DNA of 64,000 nucleotides. Origin: Vibrio qingdaonensis (GTDB lineage Bacteria > Pseudomonadota > Gammaproteobacteria > Enterobacterales > Vibrionaceae). Positions 36,439 through 46,243 of the stretch are shown in pieces. The stretch's first letter is position 1; each line of letters begins with the position of its first letter. The notes under the pieces were generated by a model, which ran no database searches, had not been told where the DNA came from, and saw only the letters and a program-made list of their open reading frames with translations. Location of the stretch: contig NZ_JAKRRY010000011.1 of the NCBI RefSeq assembly GCF_026191675.1, forward strand, positions 1-64,000. The letters run 5' to 3'. The position numbers were made by a program, and so were the translations under genes.

Positions 36439-36843
36439 TTATGATCGGCGGCTCTGCCTTCTGCTTTCAAGCCAGTACCCTACTGTATAAGTGCAAATCG
36501 TAATATCGGTGATGGCAAATGGAACAAAACTCGAATTTAGATGAGCGGTTTCTGGATTGAAAAAGTTTGAGATATACAAGTACACCATGAACAACTTTTC
36601 CAAAAATGAATAAAGTATTATCGGCTCTCGCCACTTGGGCAAAAATGCGGATGCCGCAATGAAGAACCCCATTAACCCGACCATCATTCCCCAATGTCTA
36701 AATAAAAAGACATAGTTAGCATCATAGGGCAAGTTGTTCATATCTCGTAGCGCTGACTCAGGATTAATCGCGTATATCCCTGCATACATGGTGACTAGGC
36801 CACCGATCGCTAGAAAAGGTTTAAGGTAACGATTGAAAAACAT
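36439..36843 (-). CDS. Small multi-span membrane protein
   Basis: 134 residues from ATG 36843, chosen for the AAGGTG ribosome-binding site just upstream; an in-frame start 72 bases earlier reads into polar sequence. Three to four membrane spans ('YLKPFLAIGGLVTMYAGIYA', 'WGMMVGLMGFFIAASAF', 'FLEKLFMVYLYISNFF', 'FAITDITICTYTVGYWL'). It looks like a DoxX-like or other conserved inner-membrane protein. Function unknown; it stands alone. Confidence 0.7.
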   Translation of the reverse strand: MFFNRYLKPFLAIGGLVTMYAGIYAINPESALRDMNNLPYDANYVFLFRHWGMMVGLMGFFIAASAFLPKWREPIILYSFLEKLFMVYLYISNFFNPETAHLNSSFVPFAITDITICTYTVGYWLESRRQSRRS

Positions 36844-36974
36844 AGGACACCTTTGTAAGTAGATGGATATTGACCGTTCATTGAACAAAGAACGTTTCCA
36901 TCGCAGTCTATACAAAAGACTCGGTAAGTTATTCAGTAATAATTACCGCTTGTTGCAGTGAGTGAAGATTAAAA

Positions 36975-36998
36975 AATAGCGCCCAGAATGGCGCTATT
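36975..36998 (-). terminator. Intrinsic terminator after the FadL-like gene
   Basis: AATAGCGCC (36975-36983) pairs with GGCGCTATT (36990-36998), loop of 6, T-run on the minus strand. It is 25 bases past the stop. Confidence 0.9.
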
Positions 36999-37022
36999 AA
37001 AAGAGCCTGTCACTTAATTGGA

Positions 37023-38195
37023 TTAGAAACTGACGTTTACGCCGACAAAATGGATGTGGCCTTCGAAAGAACCTTTAAGATCCGGCAGACCATCACCACG
37101 ACCAGCATTAGGCCCAACTTGTCGCTCAATAGGCATGGTTCCAAGGTCGGCAAATTCATAAAAGATATCAATCAAATTGTCGTTCCATCGAGTACTGGCG
37201 CCCAATGCGTATCGGTACTGTTCTCCAACTGGTAAATCCACCCATTGTAGCGATGGATCATCTTGAGGAGAGGTCTCATAAGAAAAGCCCGCCTTTAGCG
37301 CCCACTTGTCACTGACTTGATATTCTGCCCCTACGGCAAACTTCCAGACATCATTCCAGTTTCTCTCTACGTTGGCTGTTGTCTTGTCGGTATACAATGG
37401 CGTTTGCGCAAAGTCGCTCCACTGATGGAATTGGACGGAGCTTAGCAAAGAGAGGGTCGAATTAAGGTTATATCGACCGCTTAAATCAACGATAGCGGGA
37501 ACTAATAGCTCGGTGTCTAAAGGGATAGAAAGTGGTGGCGCGTCTGATATCGCAGTAACAGAAAAGTCATGCTCCAACTTTGAACGATAACTAAGACCTA
37601 ACGCCCAGTCTTGCTGATTGTACATAATGCCCGTGGTAAAACCATAGGCCCAATCTGTGTCTAAGTTGGTTTGCAGTCCGCTTGTCGAGACTTCTAGTAA
37701 GCCATAACTCAGCTGCGCGCCCACGGCTAGCGATAGATTGTCATTAATTTGGTAGCTCAGGTTAGGATTTAACTGCATACCACTCATAAAGGCTTTGTCT
37801 AAATAAGGTGCTCCAGCCCACTGGTCTCCATAGTCAATAGAAGAGCCACCGACGATTCCAAAGTTCATGCCTAGGTGGATGTCATCACTGATTTGACGAA
37901 CGTGAAATACTCCGACTGAAGGCATGGTCGTTTTAGCTTCCCCATCACTTTTCTGCGGGCTGTCATCATGATAGTCCATTTGCAGATGGAGCAGCATAGC
38001 ATTCACCGTGGTAACTTGTTCCCCCATAAAAGACATAGCTGCAGGGTTAGTCCAGCTCGCCGCGGCCGAACTTGTATGGACGCCATCACCGGCTCCAGCC
38101 GTGCCCGCATTCGCTGTAACAGCTTCTTGAAGTAGCAAGCCACTGGCATTGGCGAGAGGTGTACATATCAATAAAGCTAGTGTGTGTTTTTTCAT
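37023..38195 (-). CDS. FadL-family outer-membrane transport protein
   Basis: 390 residues. A signal peptide (about 1-17, 'MKKHTLALLICTPLANA') is followed by the FadL hatch region ('NAGTAGAGDGVHTSSAAASWTNPAAM', key NPA) and a 14-strand barrel ending in the C-terminal Phe ('FVGVNVSF'). It imports long-chain fatty acids or other hydrophobic compounds across the outer membrane. It is on its own, with a good terminator. Confidence 0.92.
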   Translation of the reverse strand: MKKHTLALLICTPLANASGLLLQEAVTANAGTAGAGDGVHTSSAAASWTNPAAMSFMGEQVTTVNAMLLHLQMDYHDDSPQKSDGEAKTTMPSVGVFHVRQISDDIHLGMNFGIVGGSSIDYGDQWAGAPYLDKAFMSGMQLNPNLSYQINDNLSLAVGAQLSYGLLEVSTSGLQTNLDTDWAYGFTTGIMYNQQDWALGLSYRSKLEHDFSVTAISDAPPLSIPLDTELLVPAIVDLSGRYNLNSTLSLLSSVQFHQWSDFAQTPLYTDKTTANVERNWNDVWKFAVGAEYQVSDKWALKAGFSYETSPQDDPSLQWVDLPVGEQYRYALGASTRWNDNLIDIFYEFADLGTMPIERQVGPNAGRGDGLPDLKGSFEGHIHFVGVNVSF

Positions 38196-38451
38196 TATAA
38201 GTCGCTCAAGTAAGGATTAAGGTAAGCCTTTGGCATAACAATCTAGCGACGAGGCTTAGGCGGTTACTTAAGCTAATTTTAAAGAGTTCAGGCGACAAAT
38301 TGATCGGTAAAACTACTGCACGAAGTCGGAAAAGAGAGGCTTTGAAATAGGCGTTAGAGCAATAGAAAGGTCATGCGTTATAGATAGAATCCTAACGCAT
38401 AACATAACGTGGTTTATTCGAGGTCATCGCTTAAACATGGTTAATTGAGTT

Positions 38452-39267
38452 TTAACGCATAATGAGTTTTAGCACGATTTGTCCTATTCGTTGCTCACCG
38501 ATAATCTTCTGCACCCAAAACATCAGCTTAGAATCTAATGTACTTTGGTAGCTGAGTTTAGGTTTTTTGCTAAAACCTGCCGTTAGCATCGCCTTTACCG
38601 TCGAATCACAATTCGAGCCAGAATCATAACCACGCTTAAGAAATCCATGAGATTTGTCCACGATATCAGCGTACACCGGAAGGGATGTCGTCGCCTTCAT
38701 ATCCGCTAACTGAGCAGCGTCCAACTCCGTTTTCACGCAGCCGGGTTCAACGGTCATAACATGTATATTAAAACCAGCGACTTCTTGAGCCAACGCCTTA
38801 ACCATGCCATTAACGGCGTGTTTACTTGCTGAATACCAGCCATTCATGCTTGTTGACACTCGGCTAGCAATAGAGGTGGTAAATATGATTCGTCCATGAC
38901 CTTGCGTTCTCATATAAGGCAAGACTTGCCGTGCAATACGTGCGGCACCATAGACATTAGTATCAAATTGTTGCTTCACTTTATCTATTGGTGTTTCTTC
39001 AATTGGGCCTGCTATAGCGAAACCAGCATTGGCATACACAATGTCGATACTATTTTGCTCTGAAGCCATGGTCGTGATGATATGGTGAAGATCTTCTTCA
39101 TTGCGTACATCCGTTTTAAATACATGGGCCCCCTGTTTTCGCAGTCCCTCTAAACGGTCTAGACGACGCGCACCGCAATAAACGGTATGCCCTTGCTTAA
39201 CAAGCGTATCGCACAAGTCATAACCAATGCCCGATGATGCGCCTATGACTAGAATATTCTTTTGCAT
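38452..39267 (-). CDS. Short-chain dehydrogenase/reductase
   Basis: 271 residues. The Rossmann motif 'LVIGASSGIGYDL' (about 5-17), 'NAGFA' (about 80) and catalytic 'YSASKHA' (Tyr-x3-Lys near 147-151) are intact. It is a classical SDR acting on NAD(P)H; the substrate is unknown. A LuxR-type regulator lies 95 bases upstream on the same strand, and may control it. Confidence 0.93.
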   Translation of the reverse strand: MQKNILVIGASSGIGYDLCDTLVKQGHTVYCGARRLDRLEGLRKQGAHVFKTDVRNEEDLHHIITTMASEQNSIDIVYANAGFAIAGPIEETPIDKVKQQFDTNVYGAARIARQVLPYMRTQGHGRIIFTTSIASRVSTSMNGWYSASKHAVNGMVKALAQEVAGFNIHVMTVEPGCVKTELDAAQLADMKATTSLPVYADIVDKSHGFLKRGYDSGSNCDSTVKAMLTAGFSKKPKLSYQSTLDSKLMFWVQKIIGEQRIGQIVLKLIMR

Positions 39268-39361
39268 CGTTTCACCCTTATCTGAACGGTTTGCTTATTT
39301 CAGATAATAACGGCTGCTTCGACAACCATATACGGGAATAACTACTGCTTTTTATCACGAT

Positions 39362-40150
39362 CTACCGATCGGTAGATTCGATACCTAGACCATTTCTTAA
39401 CGCAAACTGGACTAATTCGGTGTGGTTGTCGAGATCCAGAATATCAAGCATTCGATATTTGTGTGACTCAATGGTACGGGAACTTAGAAACAGTTTTTCA
39501 GCGCACTGTTTTGCCGTATAGCCTTGTGATAATAATGTCAGCACTGTGCACTGCTTCTTGCTCAGCAGTAGCAGTTTTTCACTTTCGTCGGCAACAGAAC
39601 TATCATCCAAACTAAGGTTTCTGGTCATTGTCGCGTGCTGCCAAAAGCAAAGCCACATGTCGGACAGTAATTTCAAACGTTTAAAATTCTCTTCGCTAAG
39701 TGGCGGTTCCTCCAAACTAAAGCGTGAAAACGCCAGCGCGCCCCAAGTCTGTCCAAACAATTCCAGACGAATAATCCCGTGCCAGCACGCCCCTTCTCGG
39801 TAAAGCTCCTTTATCGGATCTAACGGATGGTTTGCCAGCGCTTCGCTATCAAATATCTGCCACGGTTGTTTGGAACGTAGAATCCTTAGGTAATCTTTAT
39901 AATTGCCTTTTAGAAATCGTTGCTTGTCTAATTCTGGGATACCTTTCCTTGATACCGAAATGGTCTTACCATCATTGAGTAAGATCATTGAGTTTGGAAA
40001 AACAGTCAACCTGTCGAGCTTAAACCACTCTAGAGCATCCTCGACAATACCAACAAAATTCTCTAAAAATTCGTTGGGACGACTTGCGGTAAGTCGATTC
40101 GATTGGTTCATCAACAAGGCTTCAAAATTAGTTGTCATGATTTTTACCAT
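39362..40150 (-). CDS. LuxR-family response regulator-like protein
   Basis: 262 residues. The C-terminal GerE/LuxR HTH is clear ('LTLLSQGYTAKQCAEKLFLSSRTIESHKYRMLDILDL', about 200-240). The N-terminal ~190 residues look like a PAS/GAF-like or novel sensor domain and not a phospho-acceptor domain. The ATG at 40138 has a better-spaced GAGATGG than the ATG at 40150. It is probably a regulator of the SDR, or of genes elsewhere. Confidence 0.82.
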   Translation of the reverse strand: MVKIMTTNFEALLMNQSNRLTASRPNEFLENFVGIVEDALEWFKLDRLTVFPNSMILLNDGKTISVSRKGIPELDKQRFLKGNYKDYLRILRSKQPWQIFDSEALANHPLDPIKELYREGACWHGIIRLELFGQTWGALAFSRFSLEEPPLSEENFKRLKLLSDMWLCFWQHATMTRNLSLDDSSVADESEKLLLLSKKQCTVLTLLSQGYTAKQCAEKLFLSSRTIESHKYRMLDILDLDNHTELVQFALRNGLGIESTDR

Positions 40151-40307
40151 CTCTGAGAAGTCTATAGCTTACGTACGATACGTACTTTATAACGGTGCAT
40201 TGATAAAGACACATATCATTATAACTATCAGTTTTAATTAAAAATTAGTCTTTATAAAGGTCAGTGTCAATTACCTTGCATTGAAGAGATCTATTTACCA
40301 AAAAAAA

Positions 40308-40328
40308 GCCAGTAGCAGAGCTACTGGC
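40308..40328 (-). terminator. Intrinsic terminator after the porin
   Basis: GCCAGTAG (40308-40315) pairs with CTACTGGC (40321-40328), loop of 5, followed by seven T on the minus strand. Confidence 0.92.
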
Positions 40329-40363
40329 AAAAGGTTCATAATGAAACGTCAAAGACAAAAAGG

Positions 40364-41404
40364 TTACAGACTTACGTTTGCACGCAAAAACAACTTATCA
40401 TCATCTTCAGAAGCAAATTTGTAATCTGTCACAAATTCTAAATGCTCATTCAAGCGATAAGACGCTCCCAAGGTAAACCAATCATCTTCCATGTATGAAC
40501 GGCTTGACTCGGTAAAGTTATAATCTTCAGAGTTGTAGGTTGAAGAAATCGATAGGTTCATGGTTGCTTGATAGGCAATACCTAGCGCATAGCCTTTCGT
40601 TTCTTCATTGTTTGCGCTAATCGCCTCTACATCAGCAAAATCATATTTAGCCGCAAAGTTAAACTTATCTAGCACAGCAACCGCGCCTACCGTATACACC
40701 TTCTCTGAACGATCTTGTGCTGCCGTCGAGTTCTCACCTTTTGAAATATCAACGTAAGTACCACCAATCACAACAGGGCCTACCGTTGTCGAGCCACCAA
40801 CAGCCCACGCATCGTTTGAGTGTTCCCATGCCGCGCCGATATCAAAATTCTCACCAAAATAGTGATGATTTAATTGCTCGTCGGTACACGTCGCCTCATC
40901 TGCTTCCGCGCCGATGCCGTGCTCTTTCGAAATATCACCGAAGCCAAGATAGACATCAGCAATACCACATTGCTTACCAAACGTGGTCACACCCGCCACT
41001 GATTGAGCACCAAATACAAAGCGATCGACATAGTTCACTGACTCGACTTTCTTATCATATCCAGCCCACTCATAACGAGCTTCACCGCCAATCAAAAGCG
41101 AAAAGGATTCCGTCACCGCATAGCTTAAATCTGCGCCGACTTTAAACATGTAGGTATGCTCAAAGTTACTGTTATTTTGGTCATCAAACAGTACATTGCC
41201 ACCTAGCTCAGCGCCAGAATAGGCTACACCTGACAATTTATCATTCTCGATAAAATCATAAAGGTTATTAGGCTTGTCAGCAGTAGAAGAAAGTTCAGAA
41301 ATATTGGCGGCTGAAGACTGTTCAGTGACAACGCCTGCATTATTTGTTTCGGCAATAGCAGGAGCGGAAAGAATCATCGCAATCGCGACGGCTAGCTTTT
41401 TCAT
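40364..41404 (-). CDS. Outer-membrane porin
   Basis: 346 residues from ATG 41404 (the in-frame start 66 bases upstream lacks a signal). A signal peptide (about 1-18, 'MKKLAVAIAMILSAPAIA') precedes a beta-barrel with alternating hydrophobic strands, Gram-negative porin-like ('LSGVAYSGAELGG' near the start). The C-terminus ends '...LFLRANVSL' with Leu instead of the usual Phe. It would give general or specific diffusion through the outer membrane; the solute is unknown. GGGATA lies upstream as ribosome-binding site. Confidence 0.85.
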   Translation of the reverse strand: MKKLAVAIAMILSAPAIAETNNAGVVTEQSSAANISELSSTADKPNNLYDFIENDKLSGVAYSGAELGGNVLFDDQNNSNFEHTYMFKVGADLSYAVTESFSLLIGGEARYEWAGYDKKVESVNYVDRFVFGAQSVAGVTTFGKQCGIADVYLGFGDISKEHGIGAEADEATCTDEQLNHHYFGENFDIGAAWEHSNDAWAVGGSTTVGPVVIGGTYVDISKGENSTAAQDRSEKVYTVGAVAVLDKFNFAAKYDFADVEAISANNEETKGYALGIAYQATMNLSISSTYNSEDYNFTESSRSYMEDDWFTLGASYRLNEHLEFVTDYKFASEDDDKLFLRANVSL

Positions 41405-41740
41405 ATTTAATATCCCAATAAATGTAATCGCAGTGGTATCAGTGCCTAACGGCTTATTTTCTGGAGCCAATACTGACCTGTTTAGCGATTTACCAATACG
41501 GTAATATTACTGAATCTACTTTCTGCTCTTTGCTTCATGTCACAGTTTTATTGGCTTCCTTTGTATCCATCTTTGTATTCCAAGATCAAATACCTCGCTA
41601 ACTCCCTGCGACCTCGTCTTTATTTATTGCCATTTATGACGCTTATCATACAGCCCTAACACACATTTATATTTAAATAGCAGCATAGAAACCCTTCGAA
41701 ATAACGACTATTCCGATATAGATATAGAGAAAGTGAAATT
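41405..41740. other. Divergent promoter region, porin / DUF3604
   Basis: 336 bases, AT-rich, without a convincing gene. It should carry the promoters of the porin (minus) and the DUF3604 gene (plus). I see no strong palindrome. Confidence 0.5.
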
Positions 41741-43633
41741 ATGGAAATATACACTTATCACGATGAACTCGCGACATTTCGAGTAACGCAAGAAGCGACG
41801 ATTGAAGTCAATGGTGAATATGAATGGCGTCTAGACGTTGAGCCAAAATGTACTTTACCTGCGGGGACCAAGTTTGTTATCACGGTTCAGCCCTACCAGC
41901 ATCAATTGTCTGATGAATATTTACAGTGCTACGACTACTGGAAACCCAGTTATCTCTATGCATTAGCTGATGAAGAAGCTCTAGAAATTGATGTGGCAAT
42001 TCACAAAGTCAAAACAGAATTTAGTCACATCAATCGCTGGAACGACTCCTCTCGTGAAGCTCACATCACCCTCATTGACGAATTCCAAACCGGACAAGCA
42101 TTTTTTGTTCAGTTCGGAGGCGTCGACCGCCTGTATCTTAAAGGCGATGCGGCACCGACTCGTATCGGTATTCGCGCCTTTAACGACGACGTATGTCGCA
42201 TTGAAAAGACTTTTGATATGACACTTGGCGGGTCGACAAACACACGTCGCTTAAATGTCTTCCCAGATATCACATTAACACCAGGAGCAGCAAGCGAGTT
42301 ATCACTTGTTACGCCGACTATCGCCCAACAGGGAGAAAACTTTAAACTATCCATGCTGGCAGTGGACCGTTTTGAAAACCCAATTAAGGACTACACTTGC
42401 GCGCCGCTTACCATCGTGTTCACCAATTTAGACAACGATGACAAAGTTCTTGTCTCCAACGTCGAATATGGAAACGTAAACTGCGCCCTGCAACAAGGTT
42501 GTTATCTTGCCACTATTGAAGGTACCGACCTACGTGTCGCCCCCTCAGTGATTAAAGTGGTTGAGAAGATAGAACACAACATCTACTGGGGCGATACACA
42601 TACTCACTCTAACCTGACGGCAAACATTCGAGATAACGACTGTGGCGCGTTCCCACGTAACGCCTACGCATACGCTAAAGAAGTGGCGCGACTAGATTTT
42701 GTTGGCCTGTCAGAACAGACCTTTACCTTCAATGAAGATCGAACCCTCAACATTGATAAAGCCACATGGAAAACCATTGGTGAAGAATGTGACAAATTTA
42801 ACCAAGAAGGCGAGTTTGTGACTTTTTGTGGCTTTGAACTGCATGGTCGCCGTGGTGATACCGTCGCACTATTTAAGCATTCTTTGTCACAAGAAAAGTA
42901 CCCCGATCGTGATGTCACCATCATTCACGATATATGGGATATCTACAAAGGCCGTGAATTCATTACTATTCCGCACCTACATCGCTTTTGTAATGGTCGC
43001 AGTCCAAAGCACGTCGACAACCAAGATGCAAAATTCGAGAAAGGCTTCGACCTCGCCAACTGGGAAGCAAGTAGCGAAGATGAAACGATGATCGAAGTCT
43101 ATTCCGCGCAATGGGGACGTTTTGAGTATGCGAAAAACCCGATGCTCCACAAAGCCCGTAACAATGTAAAAAATAATACGGTCGTCGACTTCTTAAACCG
43201 AGGTAAAAAATTCGGATTTGTCTCCAATAGTGATGGTCACGATGGTAATCCAGGTTATGGCGGTATTACGGGAGTGATAGCCAAGCAACACACTCGCGCG
43301 GACATTTTTGACTCGATGAAAGCTCGGCACACCATTGCCACCACACACCCTCGTATGTTTCTAAATCTTAACATCGACCAAACGACGATCGGTAATGATG
43401 CTCAGAAAGCTGACACTCATCACTTAGTCATTGAAGCCATCACGCCTGACCCGATGTCAAAAGTTGAGTTGGTAGTGGATGGAGAAGTATTCGAAAAATG
43501 GTCGGTAAACGGACATAAGTTCACCGCCGATCTGAAAGCCTGCGCATTAGGATCTAACGCGTCATATGTTTATCTACGCGTATTCCAAAAAGACCGCAAT
43601 ATCGGCTGGACAAGCCCAATCTGGCTCACTTAA
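41741..43633 (+). CDS. DUF3604 (PHP-like) hydrolase
   Basis: 630 residues, no signal peptide. The N-terminal ~270 residues are beta-rich. From about 280 the DUF3604 domain shows 'NIYWGDTHTHSNLTANIRDNDCG', a metal-binding 'GDTHxHS' motif as in PHP phosphoesterases, then 'ARLDFVGLSEQTF', 'TFCGFELHGR', 'IPHLHRFCNGRSP', and 'GFVSNSDGHDGNPGYGG' (Asp-His pair). It is probably a metal-dependent hydrolase of unknown substrate. The last residues form a beta-domain. It shares the intergenic region with the porin. Confidence 0.88.
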   Translation: MEIYTYHDELATFRVTQEATIEVNGEYEWRLDVEPKCTLPAGTKFVITVQPYQHQLSDEYLQCYDYWKPSYLYALADEEALEIDVAIHKVKTEFSHINRWNDSSREAHITLIDEFQTGQAFFVQFGGVDRLYLKGDAAPTRIGIRAFNDDVCRIEKTFDMTLGGSTNTRRLNVFPDITLTPGAASELSLVTPTIAQQGENFKLSMLAVDRFENPIKDYTCAPLTIVFTNLDNDDKVLVSNVEYGNVNCALQQGCYLATIEGTDLRVAPSVIKVVEKIEHNIYWGDTHTHSNLTANIRDNDCGAFPRNAYAYAKEVARLDFVGLSEQTFTFNEDRTLNIDKATWKTIGEECDKFNQEGEFVTFCGFELHGRRGDTVALFKHSLSQEKYPDRDVTIIHDIWDIYKGREFITIPHLHRFCNGRSPKHVDNQDAKFEKGFDLANWEASSEDETMIEVYSAQWGRFEYAKNPMLHKARNNVKNNTVVDFLNRGKKFGFVSNSDGHDGNPGYGGITGVIAKQHTRADIFDSMKARHTIATTHPRMFLNLNIDQTTIGNDAQKADTHHLVIEAITPDPMSKVELVVDGEVFEKWSVNGHKFTADLKACALGSNASYVYLRVFQKDRNIGWTSPIWLT

Positions 43634-43664
43634 TACCCATTATGCTTTTACTCAGTAAACGTTA

Positions 43665-43695
43665 AAAAAGTAAGTGCCTGTGGCGCTTACTTTTT
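43665..43695. terminator. Bidirectional terminator, DUF3604 / lipase
   Basis: AAAAAGTAAGTGCC (43665-43678) pairs with GGCGCTTACTTTTT (43682-43695) with one G-U pair and a 3-base loop, between converging genes. Confidence 0.9.
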
Positions 43696-43720
43696 CGTAA
43701 TGAGAGGCAATAAAGCAACG

Positions 43721-44662
43721 CTAGATAAATCGCTGATAAATTTGATTCACCGATGTTGTAAAGGCTTCGACGTCTGAGGCATCCGGTTTTGCCATCAAAT
43801 CATACCTTTGTAACACCTCAATCAGTTTCCAAGGGGTAACGGTTTCACTCCCCACAATTTCAGCATGCCCTGCATGGACGGTTATTGGCTGACCTTGCGT
43901 CGAACTGTCCACCATGGATTTGGTTTGCTCGACGAGTGAGAACACGTAATCATCTTGAATACACTGTCCCTTGGCATCTTCAATTCGGCATGTATTTAGC
44001 TCATCAGTTTTAATAATGAGGTGACGGTCGAGTTGCGGTATGAGTTCACCCGGCGTTTCGATAAAATCAGCCTGTGGTGGAATATCGAGATATTTTGCGC
44101 CAGTCACGGCATAGCAAATCGCATCAACAACCCCGAGAGAAGCGATTCTTAACCAGCTGATACCGCAATGTGAAGCCGCTTCAATACCTTTAAACGGGGC
44201 GGAAATCGTCGCTATTTCTATAGGGTCGTGGGTGATTTTTTTGCCATCAGATCGCTGGTTAGTCGACGCTCGTCGAGTGATTAAGCCCCCTTGACTATGA
44301 CCTAAAACGGTGAGTTGTTGTTCACCTAATACTGGGCTAAGCGTGTTTACCGCCTCAATAAGCTCACCAGCAACATCATCCAACCTACGTCTATCGTCAT
44401 ATTCAAAACAAGCCGTCTGCTGCCCTAATTGCTCATAGACTTCTGACAATGCTTTAAACTGACCTTCCGATGCAAGACAGCCATGAATAATGAGTACCAA
44501 AGGTTCATTATTCTTAATTCGTAAAGGCTGGCTTGAAGTACCACACGAGCGCACGCTTTTGTCAGGAAACAGCATCGATAAGTCAACCGTCTCTGCTTGA
44601 ACATTCGAAATCATGCCTACGGCTATTGCAGTGCAAGTCACCCAACTACGCCACATTCCCAT
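43721..44662 (-). CDS. Secreted lipase-like alpha/beta hydrolase
   Basis: 313 residues. AAGGAG precedes ATG 44662. A signal peptide (about 1-23, ending 'SNVQA') precedes an alpha/beta-hydrolase with 'PLVLIIHGCLASEGQ' (oxyanion strand) and 'LTVLGHSQGGLIT' (catalytic Ser in GHSQG). The Asp and His are probably in 'HAGHAEIVG' near residue 270 and the preceding loop. The pattern is that of a bacterial triacylglycerol lipase or esterase. Substrate unknown. Confidence 0.82.
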   Translation of the reverse strand: MGMWRSWVTCTAIAVGMISNVQAETVDLSMLFPDKSVRSCGTSSQPLRIKNNEPLVLIIHGCLASEGQFKALSEVYEQLGQQTACFEYDDRRRLDDVAGELIEAVNTLSPVLGEQQLTVLGHSQGGLITRRASTNQRSDGKKITHDPIEIATISAPFKGIEAASHCGISWLRIASLGVVDAICYAVTGAKYLDIPPQADFIETPGELIPQLDRHLIIKTDELNTCRIEDAKGQCIQDDYVFSLVEQTKSMVDSSTQGQPITVHAGHAEIVGSETVTPWKLIEVLQRYDLMAKPDASDVEAFTTSVNQIYQRFI

Positions 44663-44892
44663 GCCCCACTCCTTGGGTTAGTTTCGTTACTTATTAAAAT
44701 CGTTATAGATAATTGAAGTATTCATGCCACGCTTGTCATCATAAACAAAAGTAAAGTTCGCTTCAATTTCTAGACCTTGCTGACTCTACAGATCATGAAT
44801 AACTACATTTGTATCTATAGCGATTTGATCAGGTAATAGACATTTAAGGTGATCATTCGTCCGCTTATCGTCAAAAGCCAAATTTCAGATAC

Positions 44893-44914
44893 AAAAAAAC
44901 ACGCATTAAAGCGT
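44893..44914 (-). terminator. Weak terminator after tRNA-Gly
   Basis: On the minus strand ACGC-TTTAAT-GCGT is followed by GTTTTTTT (about 44893-44914). The stem is only 4 bp but the T-run is long, 45 bases past the tRNA end. Confidence 0.5.
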
Positions 44915-44959
44915 CTTATTTTCAGTTGCTTGGGAGTTAGTGCCGAAAGGAGAAGAGAT

Positions 44960-45034
<75 letters not shown>

Positions 45035-45167
45035 ACATCGTTGGTACGAGATAGATAATGCCACAATCGCTAAGAATGAAAAGCGTTATTTTACACTTAA
45101 GTGTTTGTTTGCACGTTTTTTATTCTTAGTGCTTAACGATTGTACGTCTCATCACCTCAAAACAACA

Positions 45168-45193
45168 AAAACCGTGACGGGTGACACGGTTTT
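45168..45193 (-). terminator. Intrinsic terminator after the 45245 OMP gene
   Basis: AAAACCGTG (45168-45176) pairs with CACGGTTTT (45185-45193), followed on the minus strand by a T-run. It lies between the beta-barrel gene and the tRNA promoter. Confidence 0.88.
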
Positions 45194-45244
45194 CCTCTCT
45201 GACCATTGTATCTATCATTATAGCCGACTTACCCAAGCCGACGA

Positions 45245-45814
45245 TCAGAACTGATAGTGGACACCCACCATAAACACGCCAATGTCAGCGTTGCCCAGGT
45301 TCACACCGCTACCGTGTTCGAAATTAGGCATCATGTGCGTATAATCCAATCTCATGTTGACGCTATTGTTCATCGCAATGTTAACGCCAATACCAGCGTG
45401 AGTACCAAGGCCAATCGAGTAATCATTGGTACTTTCTTTACTGGGCTTACCATTCCAGCCCATCAGAAACCCAGATAACCCTAACTTGGTGTATACCGCT
45501 ATATTGTCGTTAAAATAGTAAGAGAATTTAGGGGACACCGAAACAGCACCCGTGACAGAAGATAAGCCAGTAACCGAGGTGTTTGCGCCAAGCAGCTGCC
45601 CTTCTAAACCAAACCAGTCTGTAAAATGGTAGCCCGCATACACGGCCATTGCAGGACTAGAATGATTATAACGCTCACCTTCAAATGTATTTTCTATTGA
45701 ATAAGTTTGCATGTTGCCCAACGCGCCGCCGACAAACGCACCCTGCTTGTCTGCCGCGAAAAGAGTAAACGACGCAATCACTAACGAGCCAGCTAACGTT
45801 ACCTTCCTGGTCAT
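45245..45814 (-). CDS. Small outer-membrane beta-barrel protein
   Basis: 189 residues from ATG 45814 (MTRKVTLAGSLVIASFTLFA, a good signal peptide). The mature part is an OmpA/Ail-type 8-strand barrel, with 'GAFVGGALGNMQ' first strand, 'AVYAGYHFTDWFGLEGQLLG', 'VYTKLGLSGFLMGWNG', and the C-terminal Phe ('MVGVHYQF'). Role unknown. The frame stays open for 61 codons upstream, to 45997, and the N-terminal residues of that extension are not signal-like. Confidence 0.85.
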   Translation of the reverse strand: MTRKVTLAGSLVIASFTLFAADKQGAFVGGALGNMQTYSIENTFEGERYNHSSPAMAVYAGYHFTDWFGLEGQLLGANTSVTGLSSVTGAVSVSPKFSYYFNDNIAVYTKLGLSGFLMGWNGKPSKESTNDYSIGLGTHAGIGVNIAMNNSVNMRLDYTHMMPNFEHGSGVNLGNADIGVFMVGVHYQF

Positions 45815-46243
45815 TAACCAACCCCATTTAATACGTGACAACTTCGACTGAGAATCGCTTAAGACACGAAGCCCAATGCGCCTGTCACATAACGATTCTG
45901 CCGTATTGAACATCGCCAATGATGTTGGCATGATTACTTGCTCAGTCGCTTGCCTGATCTCTTGCATAGTTGCCGCCTTTCCATTGTAATAATTCATGCT
46001 ATTTCGCTACTTTATCAATCACGCTAATATGTTGCTGCACAATGCGACAAACGGGTAAAATCCATGACAAGAAGTCACATACTGCGACGGTAAGTCATCC
46101 CCCTTTCTGTGCGATTATTAAGCATTTCAAATCGCCCGCAAAAATCCTCGTAAATTATTTCAATAGCGCTCGTCAAAACCACTAAGCTCTGCTACCTTTG
46201 ACGCCACTTAACAACATAGTTACAACCTGAGTTCGATGCACCT

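Noticed and set aside
45970..46185. 71-codon plus-strand frame before the ThrE-like gene
   Set aside because: Cys/His-rich composition, no ribosome-binding site, and it overlaps the upstream region of the OMP gene.
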